Source: Clostridium cavendishii DSM 21758
GTDB taxonomy: Bacteria > Bacillota > Clostridia > Clostridiales > Clostridiaceae
Direction: 5' to 3'
Assembly (NCBI RefSeq): GCF_900141845.1
Contig: NZ_FQZB01000008.1
Coordinates: forward strand, 62,001 to 126,000
Length of the DNA stretch: 64,000 bases
This document shows, one piece after another, positions 1-7,507 of this stretch. Position numbers and translations under genes: made by a program. The notes under the pieces were generated by a model. The model made no database searches. It had not been told where the DNA came from and saw only the letters and a list, made by a program, of their open reading frames with translations. Position 1 is the stretch's first letter; the number at the start of each line of letters is the position of its first letter.

Positions 1-2
1 AT

Positions 3-1106
3 GGGGTAGTTCTAAAAAATAAATTAATAGAATATTGGAGAGAACTTCATAAAAAATATGGTTATGTTGAAATAGAAACTCCTATGATATTAAACAGACA
101 GCTTTGGGAAACTTCCGGTCACTGGTATCACTATAAAGAAAATATGTATACTACTAATATTGATAATGAAGAATTTGCAATAAAGCCAATGAATTGTCCT
201 GGTGGAATGCTTGTATTTAAATCTGAAGTTCACTCTTATAGAGATTTACCAATAAGAGCAGGAGAACTAGGTAGGGTTCATAGACATGAATTATCAGGAG
301 CTTTACATGGACTTATGAGAGTTAGAGCCTTTACTCAAGATGATGCTCACATATTTATGTTGCCAGAACAAATTAAAGATGAAATAAAAGGTGTAACTAA
401 GCTTATTAATGAAGTATACGAAAAGTTTGGTTTTAAATATAAAGTTGAACTTTCTACAAGACCAGAAAATTCTCTAGGTTCTGATGAAGACTGGAACCTT
501 GCTGAAGCTTCACTTAAGGCTGCTTTAGAAGAAATGAATATGGATTTTAAAGTAAATGAAGGCGATGGTGCTTTCTATGGTCCTAAGATAGACTTCCACT
601 TAGAAGATAGCCTAGGTAGAACTTGGCAGTGTGGAACTATACAACTAGATTTTCAGCTTCCACAAAGATTTGATTTAAATTATATAGGTAGTGATGGTGA
701 AAAGCACAAACCAATAGTTATTCATAGAGTAATCTTTGGAAGTATTGAAAGATTTATAGGAATTTTAATAGAACACTTTGCTGGTAAATTCCCAACATGG
801 TTATCACCAGTTCAAGTTAAGGTATTACCTATATCTGATAAACATAACGCTTATGCAAATAATATAGTAAAAAAATTAGAAGAGAATAATATACGTGTTA
901 GTTTAGATGATAGAACAGAAAAAATAGGTTTTAAAATTAGAGAAGCTAGAAATGAAAGAGTACCTTATATAATAATTGTAGGCGAAAAAGAAGAAACTGC
1001 AGGAACTATATCCCTTAAAAGCAGACAAAATGGTGATGAATCTGGTTCTCTATTAAAAGACTTTATAGCTAAAATTCTAGATGAAATAAATAATAAAACT
1101 TTATAG
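3..1106 (+). CDS. thrS: Threonine--tRNA ligase (5'-truncated by window edge)
   Basis: Charges tRNA-Thr with threonine in the cytoplasm. The frame is open from base 3, so the N-terminal TGS and editing domains and part of the catalytic core lie outside the window; 367 codons remain. The class II core is clear: the NCPGG stretch, the RVHRHELSGALHGL motif 2 region, DDAHIF and the VIHRVIFGSIERF motif 3 region. These carry the Cys and two His expected to bind the active-site zinc. The C-terminal anticodon-binding domain starts near WLSPVQVKVLPISDKH. A hairpin follows at 1182-1216. Family assignment is near certain; no frameshift is visible in the part present. Confidence 0.97.
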   Translation, partial: GVVLKNKLIEYWRELHKKYGYVEIETPMILNRQLWETSGHWYHYKENMYTTNIDNEEFAIKPMNCPGGMLVFKSEVHSYRDLPIRAGELGRVHRHELSGALHGLMRVRAFTQDDAHIFMLPEQIKDEIKGVTKLINEVYEKFGFKYKVELSTRPENSLGSDEDWNLAEASLKAALEEMNMDFKVNEGDGAFYGPKIDFHLEDSLGRTWQCGTIQLDFQLPQRFDLNYIGSDGEKHKPIVIHRVIFGSIERFIGILIEHFAGKFPTWLSPVQVKVLPISDKHNAYANNIVKKLEENNIRVSLDDRTEKIGFKIREARNERVPYIIIVGEKEETAGTISLKSRQNGDESGSLLKDFIAKILDEINNKTL

Positions 1107-1181
1107 AATATTATTACAAAAAACATGTGCTATATAGAAACCTTTTCTAGTAAAATCTTAATTTAAACCACAAGTTAAAAT

Positions 1182-1216
1182 AGGCTATTGGTATCTTTTA
1201 ACTTTACTAATAGCCT
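1182..1216. terminator. Hairpin terminator between convergent thrS and HxlR genes
   Basis: Twelve-base arms (AGGCTATTGGTA and TACTAATAGCCT, one G-U pair) flank an 11-base loop. A T-rich run follows on the minus strand (TATTTTAACTT), so it best fits the end of the minus-strand HxlR gene. It may also stop thrS transcription. Confidence 0.65.
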
Positions 1217-1235
1217 TAAAAATTAAAATTTATTA

Positions 1236-1571
1236 CTATTCTGTAATTTTAAGTCCCCATCTTTTTAATTCTATAAATACAGCTTCTAACTCTTTTCCTC
1301 TTTCAGTTAATTCATATTCAACTTTTGGAGGAATTTCAGGATAAACTATCCTCTTAACTAAGCCAAACTTCTCTAGTTCTCGAAGTCTAAGAGATAAAGT
1401 TTTTGGACTTATTCCATCTAAAGAGTGTAATAACTCTCCAAATCTTATTGTTCCATCCAATAATAAATTTCTTATTATTAAAAACGTCCATTTACTACCT
1501 ATGATGTCTATTGCTGCTTCTATAGGACATTTATCAGAAGGATTTCCACGTTCAAGTCTAATTTCTGACAT
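1236..1571 (-). CDS. HxlR-family winged-helix transcriptional regulator
   Basis: A 111-residue single-domain DNA-binding protein of the HxlR (MarR-like) family. The family signature is an N-terminal CPIEAAIDIIGSKWTFLIIRNL stretch with a conserved Cys just before the first helix, then a winged helix (FGELLHSLDGISPKTLSLRLRELE) and the wing YPEIPPKVEYELTERG. The start is the ATG at 1571 because an AAAGGAGT site lies 8 bases upstream; a longer frame reaching 1643 lacks one. It is divergent from the Old Yellow Enzyme at 1716, the usual arrangement for HxlR regulators that sense electrophiles or quinones through the conserved Cys. That sensing role is inferred. Confidence 0.88.
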   Translation of the reverse strand: MSEIRLERGNPSDKCPIEAAIDIIGSKWTFLIIRNLLLDGTIRFGELLHSLDGISPKTLSLRLRELEKFGLVKRIVYPEIPPKVEYELTERGKELEAVFIELKRWGLKITE

Positions 1572-1653
1572 AAAAAAAACTCCTTTCATCCATTGATTTA
1601 TCACATTACTTACTTTTTTGAAATTATATGAAAAATATATCACTACTTTTCAA

Positions 1654-1675
1654 AGTATAGTATATACAATATACT
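1654..1675. promoter_or_regulatory. Candidate operator in the HxlR/OYE divergent promoter region
   Basis: An imperfect palindrome, AGTATA-N10-TATACT (9 of 11 half-site positions symmetrical), lies between the divergent genes and upstream of the AAAAGGAG site of the oxidoreductase. HxlR proteins bind such dyads beside their own genes. The assignment rests on position and symmetry only. Confidence 0.4.
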
Positions 1676-1715
1676 GTCAATAAGCAATAAATTTAAATAA
1701 AAGGAGATTAAAATT

Positions 1716-2732
1716 ATGAATACTTTCAAAGATTATACTTTAAAAAATATGAATTTAAAAAATAGGATTGTTATGCCACCAATGTGTATGTATTCTTCCG
1801 ACAATACTGGTAAAGCAAATGAATTTCACTATAATCATTATATTACAAGAGCTATTGGTGGAGTGGGACTTATAATAGTTGAATCTACAGGCGTAGTTAA
1901 AAATGGACGTATAACAGATAATGATTTAGGAATTTGGAATAATACTCAAATAGATGGCTTAAAGAATATTGTTGATGGTGTTAGGAAATATGGTTCTAAG
2001 ATTGCTATTCAGTTAAATCACGGTGGGAGAAAATATACTGGAATAGATGGTGAAATTGTTGCTCCTAGTGCAATTAAATTTGATGAAAAAAGTGATTTAC
2101 CTAAAGAATTAACTAAAGATGAAATAACAGAAATTATTCTAAACTTCAAAGAAGCAGCTAAAAGAGCTGAAAAAGCTGGTTTTGACGCCATAGAAATACA
2201 TGCAGCTCATGGTTATTTGATACACCAATTTTTATCACCATTATCAAATATAAGAACAGATGAATATGGTGGAAATATAAAAAATAGAACTAGATTTCTT
2301 AAAGAAGTATTACAAGCTGTAGCCGAAGTATGGCCAAAAGAAAAACCAATTTTTCTTAGAGTTTCATCTTATGACTATAAAAGTGGAGGAATAACTTTAG
2401 ATAATATGGTTGAAATTATAAATGATATTAAAGAATATATTGATATTGTTCATGTAAGTACAGGCGGATTAATTCCAGCCCAAATAAATGCATATCCAGG
2501 ATATCAGTTGAATTTTTCAGAAACAATTAAAGTAAAATGTAATATTCCTACAATAGCTGTTGGATCAATAACAGATGTTAATATGGCAGAAGAAATACTA
2601 TCAAATAATAGAGCAGATTTAGTTGCATTCGGCAGAGAACTATTAAGAAATCCATACCTTGTACTAAATGAGGCCAAAATCAGAAATTTAGATATTGATT
2701 ATCCAAAACAATATAAAAATGCTTTCAATTAA
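1716..2732 (+). CDS. namA: NADH:flavin oxidoreductase, Old Yellow Enzyme family (YqjM/NamA-like)
   Basis: An FMN-dependent ene-reductase of 338 residues, the normal length for YqjM-type enzymes, which reduce activated C=C bonds of alpha,beta-unsaturated carbonyls or nitro compounds. Typical OYE features are visible: MPPMCMYSS near residue 20 with Cys24 and Tyr26 (the YqjM redox-tuning Cys and active-site Tyr), the substrate-binding HAAHGYLIHQFLSPLSN loop, and the C-terminal phosphate-binding VAFGRELLRNPYL. An AAAAGGAG site precedes the ATG. It is divergent from the HxlR regulator, which probably controls it in response to reactive electrophiles. The family is certain; the physiological substrate is unknown. 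Confidence 0.92.
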   Translation: MNTFKDYTLKNMNLKNRIVMPPMCMYSSDNTGKANEFHYNHYITRAIGGVGLIIVESTGVVKNGRITDNDLGIWNNTQIDGLKNIVDGVRKYGSKIAIQLNHGGRKYTGIDGEIVAPSAIKFDEKSDLPKELTKDEITEIILNFKEAAKRAEKAGFDAIEIHAAHGYLIHQFLSPLSNIRTDEYGGNIKNRTRFLKEVLQAVAEVWPKEKPIFLRVSSYDYKSGGITLDNMVEIINDIKEYIDIVHVSTGGLIPAQINAYPGYQLNFSETIKVKCNIPTIAVGSITDVNMAEEILSNNRADLVAFGRELLRNPYLVLNEAKIRNLDIDYPKQYKNAFN

Positions 2733-3140
2733 TATTATAAACCCCGAAAATCTATCTCTCATTTGTCACTATTATCAATATCACAAACAAATTCAGCTTT
2801 ACTATTAATATTCATTAATGACAAAAAGAACGCTTAATCTTAATAGATACAGCGTTCTTTTCTTTTAACTTAAATTTTATTTTTAAGCTTTCTGTACTAG
2901 TTTAAATTTAAATCTTCTATCTGTATTAGTTTAAATCTATACCTTTTAGATGAAAACAAATATAATTAATTCTTATTATTTAAAGTCTAAGGTTTTTATA
3001 GAACAATTAAGTTAAATATTGATAGTATATCTATTTTCCAGACTAATCCTTTAAAATTATACCACCAGATATTTACAAACAATATATTTAGCAATATAAT
3101 ATACTTAGTAATACTAAATACTTTTGAATGGAAGGTAATT
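2733..3140. other. Intergenic region with terminator and short direct repeat
   Basis: 408 bases without a convincing gene. It holds the terminator at 2825-2865 and a near-identical 16-base direct repeat (CTGTACTAGTTTAAAT at 2892-2907 and CTGTATTAGTTTAAAT at 2921-2936). The right part is AT-rich sequence presumably containing the promoter of the PadR gene. Confidence 0.6.
2825..2865 (+). terminator. Intrinsic terminator after the OYE gene
   Basis: A perfect 10-base inverted repeat (AAAGAACGCT / AGCGTTCTTT) with a 16-base loop, followed by TTTCTTTT on the plus strand. Confidence 0.8.
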
Positions 3141-3479
3141 TTGTTGCCAGACCTTGATAATCAACTAAAGAAGGGGATTCTTTCCATAATAGTTTTAAAA
3201 TTAATAGCTGAAAGAGATATGTACGGCTATGAAATAATTCAGCTATTGGATAAAAACAGTGATGGCTATTATAAATTAAAGGAAGGAACTTTATATCCTA
3301 TACTTTATAGACTTGAAGATAATGAATTAATTGAAAGTTACAGAGTTATATCAGCAGAAGAAAGAAAAATTCCAAGGAAGTATTATAAGATAACACTTAA
3401 AGGTCGTGAAAGCCTTAAGCATCAAATTGCTTTATGGAAATTATTTGACTCAACAACAAATAAAATTTTATGTATTTAA
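3141..3479 (+). CDS. PadR-family transcriptional regulator
   Basis: A 112-residue winged-helix protein of the PadR family. The hallmark N-terminus is present: GILSIIVLKLIAERDMYGYEI, then LKEGTLYPILYRLEDNELI and the wing RKIPRKYYKITLKGRE. Translation starts at TTG 3141 or TTG 3144, behind a GGAAGG element. The gene is followed at once by a membrane protein with an N-terminal HAAS-like domain. PadR regulators of this short type are commonly paired with HAAS-domain membrane proteins, so the two probably form one regulatory unit. The ligand is unknown. Confidence 0.9.
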   Translation: MLPDLDNQLKKGILSIIVLKLIAERDMYGYEIIQLLDKNSDGYYKLKEGTLYPILYRLEDNELIESYRVISAEERKIPRKYYKITLKGRESLKHQIALWKLFDSTTNKILCI

Positions 3480-3499
3480 AAAGAAAGGAGTACAAAATT

Positions 3500-4213
3500 A
3501 TGAATGAGTCATTTGAAAATTATATTGATAAAGTTATATATAATATAGCTGTTACTGGGAAAAAAGCAAGCCAAATAAAAGAAGATTTATATGTATCACT
3601 CCTTGAGAAACAAAAAGTTACTGGAGAAAATGATCCTTATATGTTACTTGGCGACCCTGAAGAAATCGCAGCTGAGTTTAGAGAAAACTTAGGAATAAAA
3701 GATTCTAACATATCCATAAATTTTAATAAAAAGCACTTAGATTATATATCTAAAACTAAAATCTTTGGAGTTCCACTTGTCCATGTGAGTACAAATCCAT
3801 TTAAAATAGCCAAAGGTGTGTTCTCTTTTGGTTTTATATCTACCGGTATATTCAGCTTTGGATTAGTATCATTTGGTATTTTAAGTTTTGGTGTATTATC
3901 TTTAGGACTTATTGTTGCATTAGGTGCTATTTCTATTTCAGCATTGTTAGCAAATGGGGGAGTAGCACTAGCTTATGGTATGTCATTAGGTGGAGTAGCA
4001 ATTGCCAAACACATTGCAATTGGTGGTTACGTGAGAGCAGATATAGCTATAGGTGGCGTAGCTCATGGCGTAATATCAGTCTTTCATCAAAATGGTACTG
4101 GAACCTATTTATTTAAAGCTCCAACAAATCCAGATGATGTTATATCTTGTATAAAACAAGTATATCCTAAAATTAATGAAATTATTTTAAAATTTATTAA
4201 ACTCTTTATTTAA
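3500..4213 (+). CDS. Membrane protein with HAAS/DUF1700-like N-terminus and glycine-rich repeat core
   Basis: A 237-residue protein of unknown function, partner of the upstream PadR regulator. Residues 1-70 look like the HAAS/DUF1700 helical domain (KASQIKEDLYVSLLEKQ, then MLLGDPEEIAAEF). Residues about 95-200 form a long hydrophobic tract with a G-x-x-SFG periodicity (GVFSFG, GIFSFG, GILSFG, GVLSLG) running into GGVAIA/GGVA motifs. This looks more like a repetitive coil or packed helices than an ordinary transporter. The ATG at 3500 is preferred over an upstream in-frame ATG at 3470 because AAAGGAG lies just before it. A hairpin terminator follows at 4227. Confidence 0.7.
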   Translation: MNESFENYIDKVIYNIAVTGKKASQIKEDLYVSLLEKQKVTGENDPYMLLGDPEEIAAEFRENLGIKDSNISINFNKKHLDYISKTKIFGVPLVHVSTNPFKIAKGVFSFGFISTGIFSFGLVSFGILSFGVLSLGLIVALGAISISALLANGGVALAYGMSLGGVAIAKHIAIGGYVRADIAIGGVAHGVISVFHQNGTGTYLFKAPTNPDDVISCIKQVYPKINEIILKFIKLFI

Positions 4214-4226
4214 CCATATTATATAG

Positions 4227-4267
4227 AAGACTTTAAGTTACTATCATGTAACCTAGAGCCTTTTTTA
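4227..4267 (+). terminator. Terminator after the PadR/HAAS operon
   Basis: Fifteen-base arms with two mismatches and a TATCAT loop, followed by a TTTTTT run at 4261-4266. Confidence 0.6.
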
Positions 4268-4349
4268 TTTATACAAAAGGTTTTTATTTTAAAATATCTT
4301 ATATAAAAAAATATTATGTTATAATTACTTTAAAAAAGAAAAGAGGTGT

Positions 4350-4406
4350 ATGCTTAGTGAAATAATATTCCCTTACTTTATTTCACTAAAAATAATATAT
4401 GAGTAG
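4350..4406 (+). CDS. 18-codon leader ORF overlapping the pentapeptide-repeat gene
   Basis: A short frame, MLSEIIFPYFISLKIIYE, with a good AAAGAGGTG ribosome site just upstream. It stops inside ATGAGTAG, which also carries the start codon of the next gene (4399). The downstream start has no Shine-Dalgarno sequence of its own, so the leader probably delivers ribosomes by coupling. The leader coding sequence contains a perfect 12-base inverted repeat at 4354-4389. Expression is inferred from the ribosome site and the overlap; it has not been shown. Confidence 0.5.
   Translation: MLSEIIFPYFISLKIIYE
4354..4389 (+). promoter_or_regulatory. Perfect 12-bp inverted repeat inside the leader ORF
   Basis: TTAGTGAAATAA (4354-4365) and TTATTTCACTAA (4378-4389) flank a 12-base spacer. 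No T-run follows, so it is not an intrinsic terminator. It lies just after the leader start and could be an mRNA hairpin sensitive to leader translation, or a DNA operator. Confidence 0.55.
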
Positions 4407-5046
4407 TAAAACATTTAAAATCCAAAAACCTAAATTTATAGATGATTTTGAAGAAATAGATGATATTAATGAAGATATACTAGACGCTTATAAAATTCAA
4501 AATAAACTTGTAGAGAATATAACTATATCAGATAAAGATGACTCTGGTCTTGTTATTGATTCTTGTATATTTAAAAATGTCATCTTTGATAATTGTAACT
4601 TAAGAAATATAGATTTATTAGATACTAGATTTGAGAACTGTGATTTATCTAATATTAATTTCAGAGGAGGAAGTATTCATAGAGTTGAATTTGTTAATTG
4701 CAAGTTAGTTGGTGGAAGTTTTGATGAATGCAACTTAACTCATGTACTTTTTGAATCTGTATTAGCTAAATACTCAAACTTCTCTTATTCTAAGTTTAAA
4801 GGAGTATATATTACAGAGTCCAACTTTAATGAAGCGGTTTTTCAACAGATAAAAAATGAAAAATTTCTTTTAAATAATTCTGATTTTACAAATTCTTATT
4901 TTAATAAGACACCTTTAGAAAATACGGACTTTACAACTTGTGATATTAATGGAATAAATGTAGATATAAATGATATAGCAGGAATGATAGTAACTCCTAT
5001 TCAAGCTTTAGAATTAACTACGCTCTTAAAACTAATTATAAAATAG
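4399..5046 (+). CDS. Pentapeptide-repeat protein (Qnr-like size and end)
   Basis: A 215-residue protein made largely of A(D/N)LXX-type pentapeptide repeats from about residue 50 to 190 (FDNCNL, FENCDL, FVNCKL, FDECNL, FTNSYF). These repeats predict a right-handed quadrilateral beta-helix. The length and the non-repeat C-terminus ending in a short helix (TPIQALELTTLLKLIIK) match the Qnr-type group, whose members mimic DNA and protect gyrase from fluoroquinolones. Many relatives have other or unknown roles, so resistance is only a possibility. The start lies inside the end of the leader ORF, implying coupled translation. A strong bidirectional terminator follows. Confidence 0.85.
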   Translation: MSSKTFKIQKPKFIDDFEEIDDINEDILDAYKIQNKLVENITISDKDDSGLVIDSCIFKNVIFDNCNLRNIDLLDTRFENCDLSNINFRGGSIHRVEFVNCKLVGGSFDECNLTHVLFESVLAKYSNFSYSKFKGVYITESNFNEAVFQQIKNEKFLLNNSDFTNSYFNKTPLENTDFTTCDINGINVDINDIAGMIVTPIQALELTTLLKLIIK

Positions 5047-5145
5047 TAATAAGCTAACTGTAGTTTATTATTTAAAATAGGTTATTAATTTTTTGTTTTA
5101 ACTTTAATATTATTTATAATACTAAAACCTTATTTAATACTTATT

Positions 5146-5184
5146 AAACTGGCAGCTTAATAACTAATTAAACTGCCAGTTTTT
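5146..5184. terminator. Bidirectional terminator between convergent genes
   Basis: Perfect arms AAACTGGCAG and CTGCCAGTTT with T-rich flanks on both strands. It serves the pentapeptide-repeat gene and the minus-strand propeptide gene. Confidence 0.85.
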
Positions 5185-5188
5185 ATTT

Positions 5189-5932
5189 TTAGCTTTGAGT
5201 AAATATAACGCTAGTGTGCTTTACTATATGCCCATCTGTTGCATCAATAATAGTATTCCAATTAGGATTTATTCCATTTACAGCTTTATCATAATATACT
5301 AAATAAGTAACTCGTACTTGTCCATTTTCTTTATATAAACATAATCGTGCTTCTGCAGCATTAATATCTGAATAATTTTCTGGTATTGTATTAGCTATAT
5401 AAATAGCAGCTTTCTTAGAAATATTCACATCTGATGTATAGTCTCTCAATGGAATAGGTAAAATATTCCCATTAATGCTAGTAACATTCCCATTCTTATC
5501 TGTATGAAGGAATACTTGAGTACCGTATACAACCATCCCCTGTATAGTAAACTGAGCCTTATAAGTATACCCATTTTTACTATCTACAACACTATACACT
5601 TCAAATTCTCCTTGTGATAAAGATAATGCTTCCTTATTATTATTCAAATATTCTAAAGCTTCATTAGAATTTAATACTGGCTTTACGCTTAACTTACCCT
5701 CAATCCAACTAGGAGTATTGTTTTCTTTGTCTAATGTTACTTTTACATCTGAACTCTTATTTTGTATTAACCAGTTCAAGTAACCTTCATTTATAATAGG
5801 CTTTGATATAGAGCTAGTAGTTACATTTTGAGTTTCACTTGCAAATGTATTGGCATTCGCAAATGTAGATGTGCTTGTACAAATAGTTGCACCTAAAATT
5901 AAAGGAATGATGATTAAAGTTTTTGTTTTCAT
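5189..5932 (-). CDS. Secreted orphan thermolysin-type propeptide (FTP/PepSY) protein
   Basis: A 247-residue exported protein with an N-terminal signal peptide (MKTKTLIIIPLILGATICTS) and a likely cleavage near SFANA-type residues. The rest resembles the FTP plus PepSY propeptide of thermolysin-like M4 metalloproteases: VKPVLNSNEALEYLNNNK, GYTYKAQFTIQGMVVYGTQVF, and ITYLVYYDK- and NWNTIIDATDGHIVKH-like strands. No protease domain (no HExxH) follows, and the stop is clean before a terminator. ATG 5932 is chosen because AAAGAGGT precedes it; the longer frame to 6010 lacks a site. It could be a protease chaperone or inhibitor acting in trans, or the remnant of a deleted protease gene. Confidence 0.75.
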   Translation of the reverse strand: MKTKTLIIIPLILGATICTSTSTFANANTFASETQNVTTSSISKPIINEGYLNWLIQNKSSDVKVTLDKENNTPSWIEGKLSVKPVLNSNEALEYLNNNKEALSLSQGEFEVYSVVDSKNGYTYKAQFTIQGMVVYGTQVFLHTDKNGNVTSINGNILPIPLRDYTSDVNISKKAAIYIANTIPENYSDINAAEARLCLYKENGQVRVTYLVYYDKAVNGINPNWNTIIDATDGHIVKHTSVIFTQS

Positions 5933-6323
5933 AATTGAACACCTCTTTAATAAAATTTTCATATTATAAAATTTTATAATATGATAATATAATATTAACA
6001 TCAAAAACATTTATTGTAAAAATATACAAATTCTGTAATAGCTTAAAAATCTAGTTAAACTTAATCAAAGTATCAAATAAAAACAATTACATATACCTTT
6101 TTATTATCTTTTACATTATATTTTTAAACAATTACCATAAAACTTAAAATAAAAATTATAATATGCTAAAAAATATAAATAGAATGTGTTATATTTATTA
6201 ATCAGTATTATAAATTGTACGCTACTAGCGGACCAATTAACTTCTTAAAAATTATATACTAATATCAGTTACAAAAACTGTTGTAACTGATATTAGTTTT
6301 AAATTTATAAGGGGGACTTTCAA
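5933..6323. other. Divergent intergenic region with long hairpin
   Basis: About 390 bases between two divergent genes. It must hold both promoters. Apart from the perfect hairpin at 6258-6297 I see only AT-rich sequence. Confidence 0.6.
6258..6300 (+). terminator. Perfect 17-bp hairpin just upstream of the zinc-ribbon gene
   Basis: Arms 6258-6274 and 6281-6297 are perfectly complementary with a six-base AAACTG loop, and TTTT follows on the plus strand. It sits 24 bases before the next start codon, so it is either an orphan terminator protecting the gene from read-through or a leader attenuator. Confidence 0.7.
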
Positions 6324-6866
6324 ATGTCAAATATGAAAAACTGTAAAACATGTAATGCAGAAATAGCAAAAGGGGTTAACAAGTGTGTTCATTGCGGTAA
6401 AGATCAAAGGAATTTCTTTATGAGACACAAAATAGTAACAGGATTAATTTTTGTTGTGATTATAGGCTCAGTTTCAATAGCTGTTGGAGGTAAAAAGGAT
6501 ATAAAAGAAGATAAAGTAGCTAACACTTCAGCCACTAAACAAGCAGAACCTGATATTAAAATAAATTCATCTGATTTAGCTAAAGCTTATGACGAGAATG
6601 AAGTTAAAGCAGATAAAGATTATAAAGGAAAATCAGCTTCTATAACAGGAAATGTTGAAGATATAAGTGTTGTATTAGGAATAACCCATGTAAGACTATC
6701 CTCATATAAGGATCTTGCAATTACTCATGTTAATTGCTCATTTGAAGATAAAGCTGAAGTAGATAAAGTATCAGGACTAAAAAAAGGTGATACTATAACT
6801 ATAGAAGGTAAAATAGATGGAAAATCTATTGATGTAGATATAAAAAAATGTATTATAAAAAAATAA
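6324..6866 (+). CDS. Membrane-anchored zinc-ribbon protein with OB-fold (tRNA_anti-like) domain
   Basis: A 180-residue protein of unknown role. Residues 7-25 form a zinc ribbon with two pairs of cysteines (CKTC and CVHC). One transmembrane helix follows at about 36-53 (IVTGLIFVVIIGSVSIAV), then a charged linker. The C-terminal 90 residues resemble the tRNA_anti-like OB domain (DENEVKADKDYKGKSASITG, KGDTITIEGKIDG). The likely topology is a cytoplasmic ribbon and an external OB domain. Related clostridial and Bacillus proteins carry this architecture without a known function. A GGGGG ribosome site precedes the ATG. Confidence 0.78.
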   Translation: MSNMKNCKTCNAEIAKGVNKCVHCGKDQRNFFMRHKIVTGLIFVVIIGSVSIAVGGKKDIKEDKVANTSATKQAEPDIKINSSDLAKAYDENEVKADKDYKGKSASITGNVEDISVVLGITHVRLSSYKDLAITHVNCSFEDKAEVDKVSGLKKGDTITIEGKIDGKSIDVDIKKCIIKK

Positions 6867-6907
6867 TAAATATAAAATAAAGTTATTTTTAGAGCATAAA
6901 AATATCA

Positions 6908-6955
6908 TTTTCCTAAGCTTCAGTTTAGTTTATATAATATAGAAGCTTAGGAAAA
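6908..6955. terminator. Bidirectional terminator
   Basis: Perfect 14-base arms TTTTCCTAAGCTTC and GAAGCTTAGGAAAA between two convergent genes. Confidence 0.85.
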
Positions 6956-6977
6956 TTAATCTTGTATTAAAGACTAT

Positions 6978-7427
6978 TTAAACAAGAATTTCTAACCTTT
7001 TATCATAAAGCTTTTCATTTGTCTCCACTAAGCTAAATCTATTTACTATACAAAATATTATTATAGTATCTCTTTCAGATTTAGAATGTAATATGCCACA
7101 CTTGGTCCTAGTTAAGGCTTTTTGTGTTTCATCTACAGTAAATCCTGCTACAATACAAAGTTGAATAATCTTATCTCTAGTTGGATTCTTTACTCCATTT
7201 ATAATGTCATAATAATGACTTCTGCTAATATTGATTTTAGATATTATATCACTATTTTTTAAATTATTTCTTTTACATACCTCATAAAAAAGACTAGCAA
7301 AATCATCATTTCTATATTTGTCCTTTATATCTTTCATATATGATTCTAATTTTTCTTCATCCTTTATTCCACTTAATAAATCATATAACTCAGATGTTTC
7401 TTCACTATTCAAAATATGTCTCACCAC
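6978..7427 (-). CDS. HTH (XRE-like) DNA-binding protein divergent from a Ser/Thr kinase
   Basis: A 149-residue protein. The middle (about 55-100) looks like a lambda-repressor-type helix-turn-helix: NLKNSDIISKINISRSHYYD, then INGVKNPTRDKIIQLCIVAGF. This is followed by a second helical unit with a similar DERDTIIIFCIVNRFSLVETN pattern. The start is uncertain (GTG 7427 or the next GTG, 7424, behind AGGTGG). Only 80 bases separate it from the divergent kinase gene, so it probably senses or responds to the same signal, perhaps as the kinase substrate. That link is inferred from position. Confidence 0.65.
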   Translation of the reverse strand: MVRHILNSEETSELYDLLSGIKDEEKLESYMKDIKDKYRNDDFASLFYEVCKRNNLKNSDIISKINISRSHYYDIINGVKNPTRDKIIQLCIVAGFTVDETQKALTRTKCGILHSKSERDTIIIFCIVNRFSLVETNEKLYDKRLEILV

Positions 7428-7507
7428 CTAGCTTAAAATTGAATAATCTCCTATATTATGATATAATTCCAATAACATAAAATCAAGCCCAAAGGAGATT
7501 TATTATA

